From assembly GCF_900117315.1 (NCBI RefSeq), contig NZ_LT630337.1, positions 3,171,601-3,235,600 on the forward strand: a stretch of 64,000 bases of DNA. Reading direction: 5' to 3'. The translations under genes and the position numbers were made by a program. Shown here piece after piece: positions 1 to 11,019 of this stretch. The notes under the pieces are model-generated. The model was not told the origin of the DNA, did no database searches, and worked only from the letters and a program-made list of their open reading frames with translations. This DNA is from Bacillus massilinigeriensis. GTDB taxonomy: Bacteria > Bacillota > Bacilli > Bacillales > Cytobacillaceae. How positions within the stretch are numbered: position 1 is the stretch's first letter; each line of letters opens with the position of its first letter.

Positions 1-910
1 CAGATTCAGCAGATTGTTTTAATGCTGCCTTTTCATCCTCAGTAAGCTCTAATTCTATTACTTTTTCAATACCGTTTGCCCCTAAAATAGTTGGTACTCC
101 TAAATAGATTCCATCAAAACCATATTCCCCTTCAAGATAGGCGATAGAAGGAAGAACACGACGTTGGTCTTTAAGAATCGCTTCACACATTTCCACTAGT
201 GAAGCAGCAGGTGCATAATATGCACTACCGTTTCCTAGAAGGTTAACGATTTCTCCGCCACCCTTTCGAGTACGTTCAACAATTGCTTCAATGCGATCTT
301 TTGGAATTAATGTTTCAAGTGGGATTCCACCTGCAAAGGAGTAACGTACGAGTGGAACCATGTCATCTCCATGTCCTCCTAAAACGAATCCAGTAACATC
401 TTTAACAGACAGATTCAACTCTTGAGCAACGAATGTACGAAAACGCGCTGTATCAAGTACACCGGATTGTCCGATTACACGATTTTTAGGGAATCCAGTT
501 TCTTTGAACACAGTGTAAGTCATAGCATCGACAGGATTGGTTAACACAATAATGTAGCAGTTCGGTGAATATTTAACAATTTCTCTCGCTACACTTTTCA
601 TGATCTTTTGGTTTGTTTGTACCAAGTCATCACGGCTCATTCCTGGCTTTCGGGCAATACCAGCTGTAATAACGACAATATCAGAATCCCTTGTATCCTC
701 ATAATTGGAAGTACCCAATATATTTGCATCAAATCCTTGAACTGGACTAGCTTCAAGCATATCTAATGCCTTCCCCTTTGTGGGATTTTCCATTTGAGGG
801 ATATCAATTAATACAACATCAGCAAGTTCCTTTTGTGCCAATAAGAAAGCTGTGGTTGCCCCAGTAAACCCTCCACCAATCACAGATACCTTTTTACGAT
901 TTAATGACAT
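1..910 (-). CDS. mdh: malate dehydrogenase (3' end cut by window edge)
   Basis: Oxidises malate to oxaloacetate with NAD+ in the TCA cycle, cytosolic. The gene reads leftwards and its C-terminus lies outside the window; about 303 of the usual ~312 residues are present. The Rossmann motif SVIGGGFTG, the TNPVDAMTY segment and the catalytic histidine loop GGHGDDM are visible. The ATG at 910 is preceded by a strong AAAGGGGGG ribosome site. It lies 80 bp after icd with no terminator between them, so it is the last gene of a citZ-icd-mdh operon as in B. subtilis. It is closely similar to B. subtilis Mdh as I remember that sequence. Confidence 0.96.
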   Translation of the reverse strand, partial: MSLNRKKVSVIGGGFTGATTAFLLAQKELADVVLIDIPQMENPTKGKALDMLEASPVQGFDANILGTSNYEDTRDSDIVVITAGIARKPGMSRDDLVQTNQKIMKSVAREIVKYSPNCYIIVLTNPVDAMTYTVFKETGFPKNRVIGQSGVLDTARFRTFVAQELNLSVKDVTGFVLGGHGDDMVPLVRYSFAGGIPLETLIPKDRIEAIVERTRKGGGEIVNLLGNGSAYYAPAASLVEMCEAILKDQRRVLPSIAYLEGEYGFDGIYLGVPTILGANGIEKVIELELTEDEKAALKQSAES

Positions 911-990
911 TTTAAGGTCCCCCTTTGATTCGTATGCAATTGAAAAGGAGTAAGAGCTATTCTCTAAATTTGAGAACAGCTTTACAGCCA

Positions 991-2259
991 TTAATCCATG
1001 TTCTTAATTAATTCATCCCCAAATTCTGAACACTTCACTTCAGTTGCGCCATCCATTAATCGAGCAAAGTCATATGTTACAACCTTGGAATCAATTGTTT
1101 TCTCCATAGATTTTATGATTAAGTTAGCTGCTTCATTCCATCCTAAATGTTCAAGCATTAAAACTCCAGAAAGAATAACAGATGAAGGGTTCACTTTATC
1201 TAGTCCTGCATATTTTGGTGCAGTACCATGAGTTGCTTCAAAGATCGCATGGCCAGTTTCATAGTTGATATTGGCACCCGGTGCAATACCGATACCTCCA
1301 ACCTGAGCAGCTAATGCATCTGAAATGAAATCTCCATTTAAGTTCATTGTTGCTACGACATCAAACTCACGTGGACGTGTAAGAATTTGTTGTAAGAAGA
1401 TATCTGCAATGGCATCCTTAACGATAATTTTTCCTGCTGCTTCAGCTTCTGCCTGTGCTTTATTTGCCTCTTCTACTCCTTGTTCATCCTTTATACGATC
1501 ATATTGGGCCCAAGTAAATACTTGGTCACCAAACTCTGCCTCGGCTAGTTCATAGCCCCAATTTTTGAACGCGCCTTCGGTGTATTTCATAATATTTCCT
1601 TTATGTACAATCGTAACTGATTTACGTCCTTCTTTAATTGCATAATTAATGGCAGCACGAACTAAGCGGCTAGTACCTTCTTTTGAAATTGGTTTAATTC
1701 CAAGACCAGAAGTCTCTGGGAAGCGAATCTTAGTCACACCTAATTCATTTTGCAGGAAGTTTAGTAGCTTTTTAGCTTCTTCTGTTCCTTGTGCATATTC
1801 AATTCCAGAATAAATATCTTCCGTGTTTTCGCGGAAAATAACCATATCTGTATCCTGTGGACGTTTTACTGGGGAAGGTACTCCTTCAAACCAACGGACA
1901 GGACGTAAGCATACAAATAAATCTAACTCTTGACGTAATGCTACGTTTAATGAGCGAATTCCGCCACCGACTGGAGTGGTTAATGGACCTTTTATTGCAA
2001 TCAAGTACTCATTGATTACATCTAGTGTTTCTGCAGGGAGCCATTCGCCAGTTTGATTGAAGGCTTTTTCTCCTGCAAGAACTTCCTTCCATACAATTTT
2101 ACGTTCGCCTTTATAGGCCTTTTCTACAGCTGCATCTAATACTCTGTAAGAAGCTGCCCAAATATCTGGGCCAGTCCCGTCACCCTCGATAAAAGGGATC
2201 ACTGGATTGTTTGGTACATTTAATACCCCGTTTTTAACCGTGATTTTTTCACCTTGCAT
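991..2259 (-). CDS. icd: isocitrate dehydrogenase (NADP+)
   Basis: Converts isocitrate to 2-oxoglutarate with NADP+ in the TCA cycle. The 422-residue protein has the family hallmarks: [10 protein letters not shown] near the N-terminus, the substrate-phosphate loop [18 protein letters not shown], the FRENTEDIY motif, and the [17 protein letters not shown] cofactor region. I chose the ATG at 2259 because GGAGGGAG sits just upstream and the product then begins MQGEKITV like B. subtilis Icd (MAQGEKITV). The open frame continues 12 codons further upstream without support. Middle gene of the citZ-icd-mdh cluster; 230 bp with hairpins separate it from citZ. Confidence 0.96.
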   Translation of the reverse strand: MQGEKITVKNGVLNVPNNPVIPFIEGDGTGPDIWAASYRVLDAAVEKAYKGERKIVWKEVLAGEKAFNQTGEWLPAETLDVINEYLIAIKGPLTTPVGGGIRSLNVALRQELDLFVCLRPVRWFEGVPSPVKRPQDTDMVIFRENTEDIYSGIEYAQGTEEAKKLLNFLQNELGVTKIRFPETSGLGIKPISKEGTSRLVRAAINYAIKEGRKSVTIVHKGNIMKYTEGAFKNWGYELAEAEFGDQVFTWAQYDRIKDEQGVEEANKAQAEAEAAGKIIVKDAIADIFLQQILTRPREFDVVATMNLNGDFISDALAAQVGGIGIAPGANINYETGHAIFEATHGTAPKYAGLDKVNPSSVILSGVLMLEHLGWNEAANLIIKSMEKTIDSKVVTYDFARLMDGATEVKCSEFGDELIKNMD

Positions 2260-2370
2260 AGTTTTTCTCCCTCCAAAATAGAAAAGTTTGAACACTTTTT
2301 GTCAATTTCTATCATATCCCTTGTTTCACATAAAGAAAAGACAAAGTGTTTAGACTTTTCATCATAATTC

Positions 2371-2401
2371 AAAGGTTAGAAAGCTGGAGCCTCTAACCTT
2401 T
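2371..2401. other. hairpin between citZ and icd
   Basis: Perfect 10 bp inverted repeat (AAAGGTTAGA / TCTAACCTTT) with an 11-base loop in the citZ-icd spacer. There is no clear T-run on either side, so it is more likely an mRNA processing or stability structure, or a poor terminator, than an efficient stop. Confidence 0.45.
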
Positions 2402-2474
2402 ACCCTAATTTCTCTTTTACAGCTTTTTTACTAATTATGTAACAGCTGTTTTTCTATTTTTATATATTGTTAAA

Positions 2475-2512
2475 AGAAGCACTTTTCGAGATTTACTCGC
2501 AAGTGCTCTTTA
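2475..2512 (-). terminator. hairpin after citZ, possible partial terminator
   Basis: On the minus strand AGCACTTGCGAG pairs with CTCGAAAAGTGCT (small internal mismatch) and is followed by TCTTTTAAC. It starts a few bases after the citZ stop. It could attenuate read-through from citZ into icd-mdh, so that icd may also have its own promoter. Confidence 0.55.
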
Positions 2513-2527
2513 ACTAGCAATGAAGAA

Positions 2528-3646
2528 TTAGCCTCTTTGAATAATCGGAATGTATTTTTGCATTCCAGGTCCAGTATAGTCAGCACGTGGACGGATCAGA
2601 CGGTTATTATCATATTGTTCTAGAATATGAGCTAACCATCCTGACATACGGCTAACTGCAAAAATTGGTGTGAATAAATCATGATCAATACCTAAACTAT
2701 GATACACAGATGCTGAATAAAAATCTACATTTGGTGGTAAATTCTTTTCCCCAGTTACAATTTCTTCAATTCTAGTTGACATCTCATACCACTGAGGTTC
2801 ACCTGTAAGATTAGTAAGCTTTTCAGACATAATCTTTAAATGTTTGGCTCGTGGATCACCATTACGATAAACACGATGTCCAAAGCCCATAATTTTTTCT
2901 TTATTATTTAGCTTTTCACGAATATATGGCTCGGTATTTTCGAGAGAACCGATTTCTGAAAGCATCTTCATAACTGCTTCATTAGCCCCACCATGAAGTG
3001 GTCCTTTTAATGCTCCAATAGCTGCAGTAATGCCTGAATATATATCAGATAAAGTAGCCACACAAACACGAGCAGTAAAGGTTGACGCATTCAATTCATG
3101 ATCCGCATGAAGAACGAGTGCTTTATTAAATGCTTCTATTGCAATATCCTTTGGTTCTTCACCTGTTAACATATAGAGGAAATTTGCAGCGAAGCTTAAA
3201 TCTTTTCTTGGAGCAACTGGCTCTAATCCTTTTCTAATTCTTGCGAATGCGGTTACAATGGTAGGAATTTTTGCTTGTAGACGAATGGCTTTACGGTAGT
3301 TTGCTTTAGGGTCCATTTTATCAGCTTCATCATCGTATAAGCCAAGCAATGAGACTGCGGTGCGAAGTGCTGCCATTGGATGAACGTTATTGATAGGATA
3401 CATTGTAAAATGATCTAATACTTCTTTTGGTAAGTCAGCATTTTCTGCTAATTGGTGCTTTAATTCCTCTAACTCAGACACTGTTGGGAGTGCTCTGTGC
3501 CATAAAAGGTAGATAACCTCTTCAAAACTAGCATTTACTGCTAAATCGTCGATGTCATACCCAACATAAGTTAAAGTATCATCAATAATAGAGCTAATGG
3601 AGGAAGTTGTTGCTACAACCCCTTCAAGTCCACGTGTAACTGTCAT
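2528..3646 (-). CDS. citZ: citrate synthase
   Basis: Condenses oxaloacetate and acetyl-CoA to citrate, the entry step of the TCA cycle. The length, 372 residues, equals that of B. subtilis CitZ. Visible features are MTVTRGLEGVVATTSSIS at the N-terminus, LHADHELNASTFTARV (active-site His), LKGPLHGGANEAV and GFGHRVYRNGDPRAKHLK (second active-site His and substrate arginine), and the RPRADYTGP end. The ATG at 3646 has TAAAGGAGAATG upstream. First gene of citZ-icd-mdh. The 460 bp spacer upstream carries a promoter-like pair at 3855-3882, which suggests a long leader. Confidence 0.97.
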   Translation of the reverse strand: MTVTRGLEGVVATTSSISSIIDDTLTYVGYDIDDLAVNASFEEVIYLLWHRALPTVSELEELKHQLAENADLPKEVLDHFTMYPINNVHPMAALRTAVSLLGLYDDEADKMDPKANYRKAIRLQAKIPTIVTAFARIRKGLEPVAPRKDLSFAANFLYMLTGEEPKDIAIEAFNKALVLHADHELNASTFTARVCVATLSDIYSGITAAIGALKGPLHGGANEAVMKMLSEIGSLENTEPYIREKLNNKEKIMGFGHRVYRNGDPRAKHLKIMSEKLTNLTGEPQWYEMSTRIEEIVTGEKNLPPNVDFYSASVYHSLGIDHDLFTPIFAVSRMSGWLAHILEQYDNNRLIRPRADYTGPGMQKYIPIIQRG

Positions 3647-3854
3647 AATTCATTCTCCTTTACTATAAAAATTTCCCCTTGCCCTTTTGTCATTGTTCTT
3701 ATGGTGCTAATGGTTTTCTCCTAAATATAAGCGAAAAATTGGACCATCCCATGCCCAACATAGCACTATCTAAGCCCTTCTATATTAATAAGATCCAAAC
3801 ATTTAGATCATATTAAAGAAAATGCTTACATTTCTCTCTAATTTAAATAATATA

Positions 3855-3882
3855 TTTATAGTGTATATATCGAAATGCGCAA
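3855..3882 (-). promoter_or_regulatory. candidate sigma-A promoter of citZ
   Basis: Minus-strand TTGCGC (3877-3882), a 16 bp spacer and TATAAA (3855-3860). The -10 box overlaps an AT-rich dyad (ATAA/TTAT halves), the half-site type recognised by CcpC in B. subtilis, although the spacing here is 5 rather than 7. The leader would be about 200 nt. Confidence 0.4.
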
Positions 3883-4010
3883 ATTCCACACTTGGGCTGC
3901 GCTACAAGTTTTATTATAAACAATTATCAGATTTTTGTGAATGGGAAAGCTCAAATTATGTAAAAATATTATTTTTTTAGAAAACTATATCTTTTTCTAT
4001 TTAAAGAATT

Positions 4011-4042
4011 AAAGGAGTAGCAATATTAAAAGCTACTCCTTT
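4011..4042 (-). terminator. terminator of ytwI
   Basis: Perfect 11 bp stem AAAGGAGTAGC/GCTACTCCTTT with a 10-base loop, followed on the minus strand by a short T-rich tract. It lies 67 bp downstream of ytwI. Confidence 0.7.
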
Positions 4043-4108
4043 AGTCCATTGGTGAATACACCTATATTATTGAGGAAGAATCATTATTTTCCCCACCTTG
4101 ATTTATAC

Positions 4109-4588
4109 CTAATGGAACCATTCAAATACCTTCATTGCCAAATATGCAATTCCAGCACCAATTAATGGGCCAACAGCAACTCCCTTAAAAAGAGCAACAG
4201 CAATGATCGTCCCAAGGACAAGAGCTGTTGTAATATGAGGGTCTTCGGCTAATAATGATACCCCCCCTTTTGCGAGCATAGCCACAGCTATCCCAGAAAC
4301 TAATGCAATCCATGCATAAGGGGATTTAAATGCACCTGATAAATCCCTAAAACCTATTTCACCAGCTGCAATAGGAGCTAAAACGGCAATGGTAATAACT
4401 GTAACTCCCCAATTAATGCCCCTAGATTGAATAAAGGAAAATATTTTTGAATCCAATCCTATTATTTTTAGCAATAATAAAAACCCCACAGCAACCATAA
4501 GTGAATTATTTTTAGATAAGAAGCCCATTATTAATAAGAGCAAAAGAAAAATATATGGTCCAAATGGCAATGGAATCCTTCCCTTCAT
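4109..4588 (-). CDS. ytwI: UPF0756/DUF441 membrane protein YtwI
   Basis: Small integral membrane protein of unknown function, family DUF441. Hydrophobic helices cover roughly residues 10-28, 30-48, 58-78, 88-108 and 118-155, and the conserved stretches INWGVTVITIAVLAPIA, FKSPYAWIALVSGI and AVALFKGVAVGPLIGAGIAYL are present. Two starts are possible. The ATG at 4588 has AAAGGGG about 14 bases away. An in-frame TTG at 4570 sits 6-8 bases behind AAGGGAAGG and gives the length of the B. subtilis protein; I slightly favour the TTG. Monocistronic, next to ytvI as in B. subtilis. Confidence 0.9.
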   Translation of the reverse strand: MKGRIPLPFGPYIFLLLLLIMGFLSKNNSLMVAVGFLLLLKIIGLDSKIFSFIQSRGINWGVTVITIAVLAPIAAGEIGFRDLSGAFKSPYAWIALVSGIAVAMLAKGGVSLLAEDPHITTALVLGTIIAVALFKGVAVGPLIGAGIAYLAMKVFEWFH

Positions 4589-4801
4589 TAAGATGTCTTC
4601 TATCCCCTTTCTATAGACGATAAAAAGATTCTTGAACCATTTTCATTTTAATATAGAATGTTCCAAAGCAGATACATGTGTCATATTATTCAAGAAATGG
4701 CTATGTTAATATATTTTTGAAAAACAAAGTAGTCATGAAACTTTCGTTTTCCTTTAATCGTAATTACAATAAAAATAGAATAACTAAAAGGAGGTACCTT
4801 T

Positions 4802-5926
4802 TTGAATTACAAATATCTATATCGAAGCATTCGGTTTCTACTAGTTGTAGGAATTGTAATTTTATCATTTCTAGCATTATTCTTTCTTTCCAAAGTTACA
4901 TATCCTTTTCTAATTGGTCTTATTATTGCCTTTTTTATTAATCCTCTTGTGAATTTTTTAGAGAAAAAGGCGAAAATGCCAAGAACCTTAGCTGTTCTTA
5001 TAAGCATTGTATTAATACTCGCGATTTTTGCAGGATTAATTACTCTTCTTATTGCAGAAATTGTGTCTGGTGCGGATTATTTGGCAAATGTAGTACCTAG
5101 TCATCTTGATACATTAATCAATTATCTTGAAAATTTTTTTGCTGGCCAAATTATCCCTCTTTACAACCAGTTGACTAGTTTATTCAATAACTTGGATGCT
5201 GGTCAACAAGATACGATTATGTCCAATATTCAAAATGTAGGAAAAAACATTGGTTCAACTGTTGGATCATTTATTCAAAACTTTTTCGGTAATATTCCTA
5301 ACATTATTTCATGGTTTCCAAATGCTGCAAGCGTCTTAATCTTTTCCCTGCTTGGTACTTTTTTTATTAGTAAAGATTGGTACCGTTTGTCAAGCATGGG
5401 TGCAAAACTATTACCTAATCGTGCAATGGATAGTTCTAGAACGGTTTTGTTTGATTTAAAAAAGGCATTATTTGGTTTTATCAAAGCGCAATTAACCTTA
5501 ATATCCATCACAACTGTAATCATATTAATCGGGTTGCTTATTTTACGTGTTGATTATGCCATTACTATCGCACTTATTGCGGGCTTAGTAGATATTATTC
5601 CTTACTTGGGTACGGGTGCTATTTTTGTCCCTTGGATTATTTATGAAGTCATTTCAGGAGACGTTGGTTTAGCTATTGGTTTAGGTGTTCTATATGTAAT
5701 CGTGCTTGCTCAAAGACAAATAATGGAGCCAAAGGTTCTATCTTCAAATATCGGGTTGGATCCACTTGCAACATTAATTGCCCTGTTTGTTGGGTTTAAG
5801 TTGCTTGGATTTATTGGTTTAATCGTTGGCCCTGTAACACTAGTCATCATTTCCACTTTGCATAGAGCCAATGTTTTTAAAGATATTTGGGCATTTATTA
5901 AAGGGAAAGAGGAAATAATTAAGTAA
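4802..5926 (+). CDS. ytvI: AI-2E family transporter / UPF0118 permease YtvI
   Basis: Polytopic membrane protein of the AI-2 exporter-like permease family; substrate unknown. It starts at a TTG (4802) behind a strong AAAGGAGGTACC ribosome site. Membrane segments lie near residues 10-50, 60-85, 160-180, and in a C-terminal block 215-365 with the family pattern GLVDIIPYLGTGAIFVPW and LVGFKLLGFIGLIVGP. The central region (residues 85-155) is soluble and predicted extracytoplasmic. It ends 5 bases before a terminator shared with the converging pyk. In B. subtilis fxsA lies between ytvI and pyk; it is absent here. Confidence 0.92.
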   Translation: MNYKYLYRSIRFLLVVGIVILSFLALFFLSKVTYPFLIGLIIAFFINPLVNFLEKKAKMPRTLAVLISIVLILAIFAGLITLLIAEIVSGADYLANVVPSHLDTLINYLENFFAGQIIPLYNQLTSLFNNLDAGQQDTIMSNIQNVGKNIGSTVGSFIQNFFGNIPNIISWFPNAASVLIFSLLGTFFISKDWYRLSSMGAKLLPNRAMDSSRTVLFDLKKALFGFIKAQLTLISITTVIILIGLLILRVDYAITIALIAGLVDIIPYLGTGAIFVPWIIYEVISGDVGLAIGLGVLYVIVLAQRQIMEPKVLSSNIGLDPLATLIALFVGFKLLGFIGLIVGPVTLVIISTLHRANVFKDIWAFIKGKEEIIK

Positions 5927-5930
5927 AATA

Positions 5931-5962
5931 AAAAAGTCAACTCATGAATGAGTTGACTTTTT
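5931..5962. terminator. bidirectional terminator between ytvI and pyk
   Basis: Perfect 15 bp stem (AAAAAGTCAACTCAT and its complement) with a 2-base loop, flanked by A-run and T-run. It serves ytvI on the plus strand and pyk on the minus strand. Confidence 0.9.
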
Positions 5963-5966
5963 TATT

Positions 5967-7727
5967 TTAAAGGACACGAGCGTGACCGTTATAGATTATC
6001 CCACTATGGGCGTCAACAGTAATATCTTGGCCTTCTTTAAGGATATTTGTTGCATTATGAGCTCCTACAATAACAGGTATACCAATACTTAATCCGACAA
6101 CGGCAGCATGGCTTGTAAGGCCGCCTTCTTCAGTGATTAAGGCACTACATTTTTCAATGGCAGGTACCATTTCACGATCTGACCCAATCGTTACTAAGAT
6201 AGAGCCTTCTGTAGTTTTGTTTAGGGCTTCTTCAGCATTTTTCGCAATGACAACTTTTCCGTAAGCTGATTTACGTCCAATCCCTTGTGCCTTTGCAAGA
6301 ATGTCACCAAGGACATGTATTTTCATCATATTTGTTGTTCCAGATTCCCCTGCAGGAACCCCAGCCGTAATGACAACGAGGTCACCATGCTTTACAATTC
6401 CACTATTTAAGCTTTCTTCTACTGCAACATCAAGCATTTCGTCAGTTGAGTTCGATTTTTTACCAATTTGAGGATAAACACCCCATACTAATGATAAACG
6501 GCGACCAACATAATCATTGGAGGTAACAGCAATGATAGGTGCTTCTGGGCGATACTTAGAAATCATTCTTGCTGTATGGCCACTTTCAGTAGGTGTAATA
6601 ATGGCATGGACTTCTAAGTTTAACGCTGTATGTGCAACCGATTGCCCGATAGCATCCGTAATATTATGCTCACTATCCTTGCTTCTCTTGGATAATATTT
6701 CTTTATGATTCAAGGCTGATTCTGCACGGGATGCAATATTATGCATCGTTTGAACAGCTTCAACTGGATATAGTCCTGCAGCTGTTTCGCCTGATAGCAT
6801 GATTGCATCTGTTCCATCAAAAATAGCGTTGGCTACATCACTTGCTTCTGCGCGAGTTGGACGAGGGTTTCTTTGCATGGAATCTAACATTTGAGTAGCT
6901 GTGATAACTGGCTTACCTTGTGTATTACATTTTTTAATTAATTGCTTCTGTACTAATGGTACTTCTTCAGCAGGAATTTCTACCCCTAAATCACCACGAG
7001 CAACCATTAATCCATCTGAGATTTCTAGGATCTCATCAATTTTGTCTACGCCCTCTTGATTTTCAATTTTAGGGATGATTTGAATGTGAGTTGCTTGGTT
7101 TTCTTCTAACAAACGACGAATTTCCAAAACATCTGATGCTCTACGTACAAATGATGCTGCAATAAAGTCAACACCTTGTTCAATTCCAAATCTTATATCA
7201 TTAGCATCCTTTTCAGTGATACCTGGTAAATTAACGGATACACCTGGAACATTAACACCCTTTTTATTCTTTAAAGTTCCAGCGTTTAACACTTTAGTAG
7301 TAATCTCACCAGCTTCATTATTGATGCTAGTTACTTCTAATCCAATTAGACCGTCATCTAATAAGATTTTTGAACCAACATGAACATCATCAATTAAGCC
7401 TTCATATGTAACAGAGAATTTTTCTGTTGTACCTTCTACTTCAGTCATAGAAATGATGATGTCTTGACCAGGAACAAGATCAATAGCACCATTAACCATG
7501 TCATTTGTTCTAATTTCAGGTCCCTTTGTATCCAATAGGATAGCAACTGTTTTTCCAGTTATTTTGGATGCTTCTCTAATATTTTTAATTCTTTGACCAT
7601 GCTCATCATGGTCACCATGTGAAAAGTTTAACCTTGCAACATTCATTCCAGCTTCAATTAGTTGTGTTAACCTTTCCACACTTTCACTAGCGGGGCCTAT
7701 TGTACAAACTATCTTCGTTTTACGCAT
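5967..7727 (-). CDS. pyk: pyruvate kinase with C-terminal PEP-utiliser-like domain
   Basis: Makes pyruvate and ATP from phosphoenolpyruvate, the last step of glycolysis. Visible are [26 protein letters not shown], the Mg/PEP site [22 protein letters not shown] with the catalytic lysine, [11 protein letters not shown], and TATQMLDSM. Residues ~480-586 form the extra C-terminal domain typical of bacilli ([25 protein letters not shown]). The ATG at 7727 has AGGAGG 11 bases upstream and matches the family start; a TTG two codons earlier is too close to that site. It follows pfkA by about 23 bp, forming pfkA-pyk. Confidence 0.96.
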   Translation of the reverse strand: MRKTKIVCTIGPASESVERLTQLIEAGMNVARLNFSHGDHDEHGQRIKNIREASKITGKTVAILLDTKGPEIRTNDMVNGAIDLVPGQDIIISMTEVEGTTEKFSVTYEGLIDDVHVGSKILLDDGLIGLEVTSINNEAGEITTKVLNAGTLKNKKGVNVPGVSVNLPGITEKDANDIRFGIEQGVDFIAASFVRRASDVLEIRRLLEENQATHIQIIPKIENQEGVDKIDEILEISDGLMVARGDLGVEIPAEEVPLVQKQLIKKCNTQGKPVITATQMLDSMQRNPRPTRAEASDVANAIFDGTDAIMLSGETAAGLYPVEAVQTMHNIASRAESALNHKEILSKRSKDSEHNITDAIGQSVAHTALNLEVHAIITPTESGHTARMISKYRPEAPIIAVTSNDYVGRRLSLVWGVYPQIGKKSNSTDEMLDVAVEESLNSGIVKHGDLVVITAGVPAGESGTTNMMKIHVLGDILAKAQGIGRKSAYGKVVIAKNAEEALNKTTEGSILVTIGSDREMVPAIEKCSALITEEGGLTSHAAVVGLSIGIPVIVGAHNATNILKEGQDITVDAHSGIIYNGHARVL

Positions 7728-7750
7728 ATTCAAAATATCCTCCTGGTATA

Positions 7751-8752
<1,002 letters not shown>

Positions 8753-8877
8753 TCATAAGAAATACATTAGATATTAGCTTGATAATAATATTATTAATAA
8801 TAACAATAAATAAAATACCCGCGGAATATCTCTAAAATACCACGAAGAAAATGCTATCACAACAAATTCAAAAATAT

Positions 8878-8919
8878 TGTCAAATAGACGTAATTGTCAG
8901 TTAACTGGAAGCGCTTTTA
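8878..8919 (-). promoter_or_regulatory. candidate pfkA promoter with upstream cre-like site
   Basis: A minus-strand TTGACA (8878-8883) makes a good -35 box, but the -10 is poor (TGATAG at 18 bp spacing). About 23 bp upstream, 8906-8919 reads TGGAAGCGCTTTTA, two mismatches from the CcpA consensus TGWNANCGNTNWCA. That position would fit activation by CcpA rather than repression. Both assignments are tentative. Confidence 0.35.
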
Positions 8920-8984
8920 AGAGTAATATTTGCTATTTTTCTTCTTATTATTTTGTTAATCCACTTATTAATATAGGAAATAAG

Positions 8985-9014
8985 AAAAACGCACATCATT
9001 AAATGCACGTTTTT
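8985..9014 (-). terminator. terminator of accD-accA
   Basis: Minus-strand stem AAAAACGTGCA / TGTGCGTTTTT (two G-T pairs, 8-base loop) followed by CTTATTT. The stop codon of accA lies inside the 5' arm. Confidence 0.7.
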
Positions 9015-9990
9015 AAAGCGCCCCAATATTTTCCTTGTCTATAGAATATTTTCCTATTGCCTTGTACTTTCTATAGCGCTGCGTTAATAGTTCTTCTTCA
9101 GTTAAATTCCTTAGCTCTTTTAATGATTGATATAAAACATCTTTTATAAAACTTGCTTGGATTTGTGTATCTTTATGTGCTCCACCCTTTACCTCAGGGA
9201 TTATTTCATCTATTACTCCTAAACTTTTTAAATCAGGAGCAGTAATCTTCATTGATTCTGCAGCTCTTTTGGCTAATGCAGCATCCTTCCAAAGGATTGA
9301 CGCAGCCCCTTCAGGTGAAATAACGGAATACGTTGAGTTCTCTAGCATATGAATTCTGTCACCAACCCCTAATGCAAGAGCGCCTCCACTTCCTCCTTCA
9401 CCAATGACAATACAAACAATCGGTACCTTTAAACCAGCCATTTCAAAAAGATTCCTTGCGATTGCTTCGCTTTGACCTCTTTCTTCTGCAGCTTTCCCCG
9501 GGTAAGCTCCTTTTGTATCGATAAAGCAAATGATTGGACGGTTGAATTTTTCAGCCTGCTTCATTAGTCGCAACGCCTTACGATAACCTTCTGGATGTGG
9601 CATTCCAAAATTCCTTCGTATATTTTCCTTTGTATCTTTACCTCGTTGATGCCCAATTACGGTTACGGGGAGGCCATTAAATTTAGCTATCCCCCCGACG
9701 ATTGCTTCGTCATCTCCAAAGGATCGATCCCCATGACATTCAAAGAAATCGGAAAACAAATATGGAATATAATCTAAAGTAGTTGGTCGGCTTGGAAGTC
9801 GTGCAATTTGAACACGATCCCAAGGCTCAATATGATCATAAATTTCCTTTTCTAGCTTTACTAACCTAGCTTCTAATTTCTCAATTTCCATAGATAAGTC
9901 TACATCAGCATTTTGAGTAAATTCCTTTAACTCAATAATCTTTTTACGAAGTTCTATAATAGGCTTCTCAAATTCTAATTCTCCTACCAA
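9013..9990 (-). CDS. accA: acetyl-CoA carboxylase carboxyltransferase subunit alpha
   Basis: Carboxyltransferase alpha subunit that, with AccD, moves CO2 from biotin carrier protein to acetyl-CoA for fatty-acid synthesis. The 325 residues show [14 protein letters not shown], the RPTTLDYI segment, [17 protein letters not shown], and the oxyanion-hole glycines [16 protein letters not shown]. It starts at a TTG (9990) 10 bases behind AGGAG, overlapping accD by 7 bp, so the two subunits are translationally coupled. A helical N-terminal stretch (residues 8-55) is the usual AccA leader. Confidence 0.95.
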   Translation of the reverse strand: MVGELEFEKPIIELRKKIIELKEFTQNADVDLSMEIEKLEARLVKLEKEIYDHIEPWDRVQIARLPSRPTTLDYIPYLFSDFFECHGDRSFGDDEAIVGGIAKFNGLPVTVIGHQRGKDTKENIRRNFGMPHPEGYRKALRLMKQAEKFNRPIICFIDTKGAYPGKAAEERGQSEAIARNLFEMAGLKVPIVCIVIGEGGSGGALALGVGDRIHMLENSTYSVISPEGAASILWKDAALAKRAAESMKITAPDLKSLGVIDEIIPEVKGGAHKDTQIQASFIKDVLYQSLKELRNLTEEELLTQRYRKYKAIGKYSIDKENIGAL

Positions 9991-10853
9991 TCAAGCTCAA
10001 CTCCTGTCTGATGTATGTCTAATATCAAGGATATTTTTTCCTTTAGCTCAAGTCTAGAGATTACAGCATCTAATTGACCATGTTTTAATAGGATTTCCGC
10101 TGTTTGAAAATCCTCCGGTAATTCTTCTCTTATAGTTTGTTCAATGATTCTTCTTCCTGCAAAGCCAATTAATGCACCAGGCTCTGCAAAATTATAATCT
10201 CCAAGGGATGCAAAGCTCGCAGATACCCCACCAGTCGTTGGATGAGTCATGATAGAGATAAATAAACCTCCATTATCACTAAATTTCTTTAGCGCCACAC
10301 TAGTTTTAGCCATTTGCATCAAGCTTAATACACCCTCTTGCATTCTGGCACCGCCAGAGGCTGTAAATATAATAAAGGGAATCGATAATTCATCTGCCTT
10401 TTCAACTGCCCTAGTGATTTTTTCCCCTACAACGGAGCCCATGCTCCCCATTCGAAAAGTGGAATCCATTATTGCGATGGCGAATTCCTTTCCATCTAAT
10501 TTAGCTATCCCCGTTACTACAGCTTCATTTAGTTTAGTCTTTTCCCGATCCTTTTCGATTTTTTCCAGATAATCAGGAAATTGCAGGGGATTAACAGATA
10601 GCAGTTCTTTGTCAATTTCCCGAAAGCTCCCGCTATCAACAAAGCTGTCCAACCGTTCCTTCGCATTCATCGGATGATGATAACCACATTCAAAACATAC
10701 CTTCACATTTTTTATTAATTCTTTTGTATACATGATTTTTTTACAATTTGGACATTTTGTCATTATTCCCTCTGGTACGTCTTTTTTTGTTGTTTCAGAA
10801 GGAATGGTTGCATATTTCTTCTTCTTTTGTTTTGTAAATATGTCTTTAAGCAA
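9984..10853 (-). CDS. accD: acetyl-CoA carboxylase carboxyltransferase subunit beta
   Basis: Beta subunit of the acetyl-CoA carboxylase transferase. The N-terminal zinc ribbon is complete: CPNCKK then CFECGYH (C-x2-C...C-x2-C). The core has [51 protein letters not shown], and [12 protein letters not shown] place the start at the TTG at 10853, 7 bases behind GGGGGAGG, giving MLKDIFTK as in B. subtilis; the open frame extends ten codons upstream, through the ribosome site itself. Overlaps accA. Confidence 0.94.
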   Translation of the reverse strand: MLKDIFTKQKKKKYATIPSETTKKDVPEGIMTKCPNCKKIMYTKELIKNVKVCFECGYHHPMNAKERLDSFVDSGSFREIDKELLSVNPLQFPDYLEKIEKDREKTKLNEAVVTGIAKLDGKEFAIAIMDSTFRMGSMGSVVGEKITRAVEKADELSIPFIIFTASGGARMQEGVLSLMQMAKTSVALKKFSDNGGLFISIMTHPTTGGVSASFASLGDYNFAEPGALIGFAGRRIIEQTIREELPEDFQTAEILLKHGQLDAVISRLELKEKISLILDIHQTGVELDW

Positions 10854-11019
10854 GGTTAAACCTCCCCCGTTCGTTGCAATCAAAAGAAATTGTAAAATTT
10901 TGTAACCACTGGTCAGACCACTTAAGGAAAAATAAATACCTATTATTATAGGCAGCTCTTAAGATTGTATATTATTTCATTGTAAAATACTAGTCTTAGG
11001 AAATCTACAGAAATATGTC

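Larger units (their letters stand above)
3647..4108. other. intergenic spacer: citZ leader and promoter region, ytwI terminator
   Basis: No gene longer than a few dozen codons is convincing here. The stretch holds the likely citZ promoter (3855-3882), an AT-rich dyad ATAA-ATATA-TTAT over its -10 region that could bind a CcpC-like regulator, and the ytwI terminator at 4011-4042. Confidence 0.6.

Noticed and set aside
998-1231. Open frames opposite icd and opposite many other backbone genes
   Set aside because: They mirror the codon structure of strongly conserved genes and have no ribosome sites or homology.
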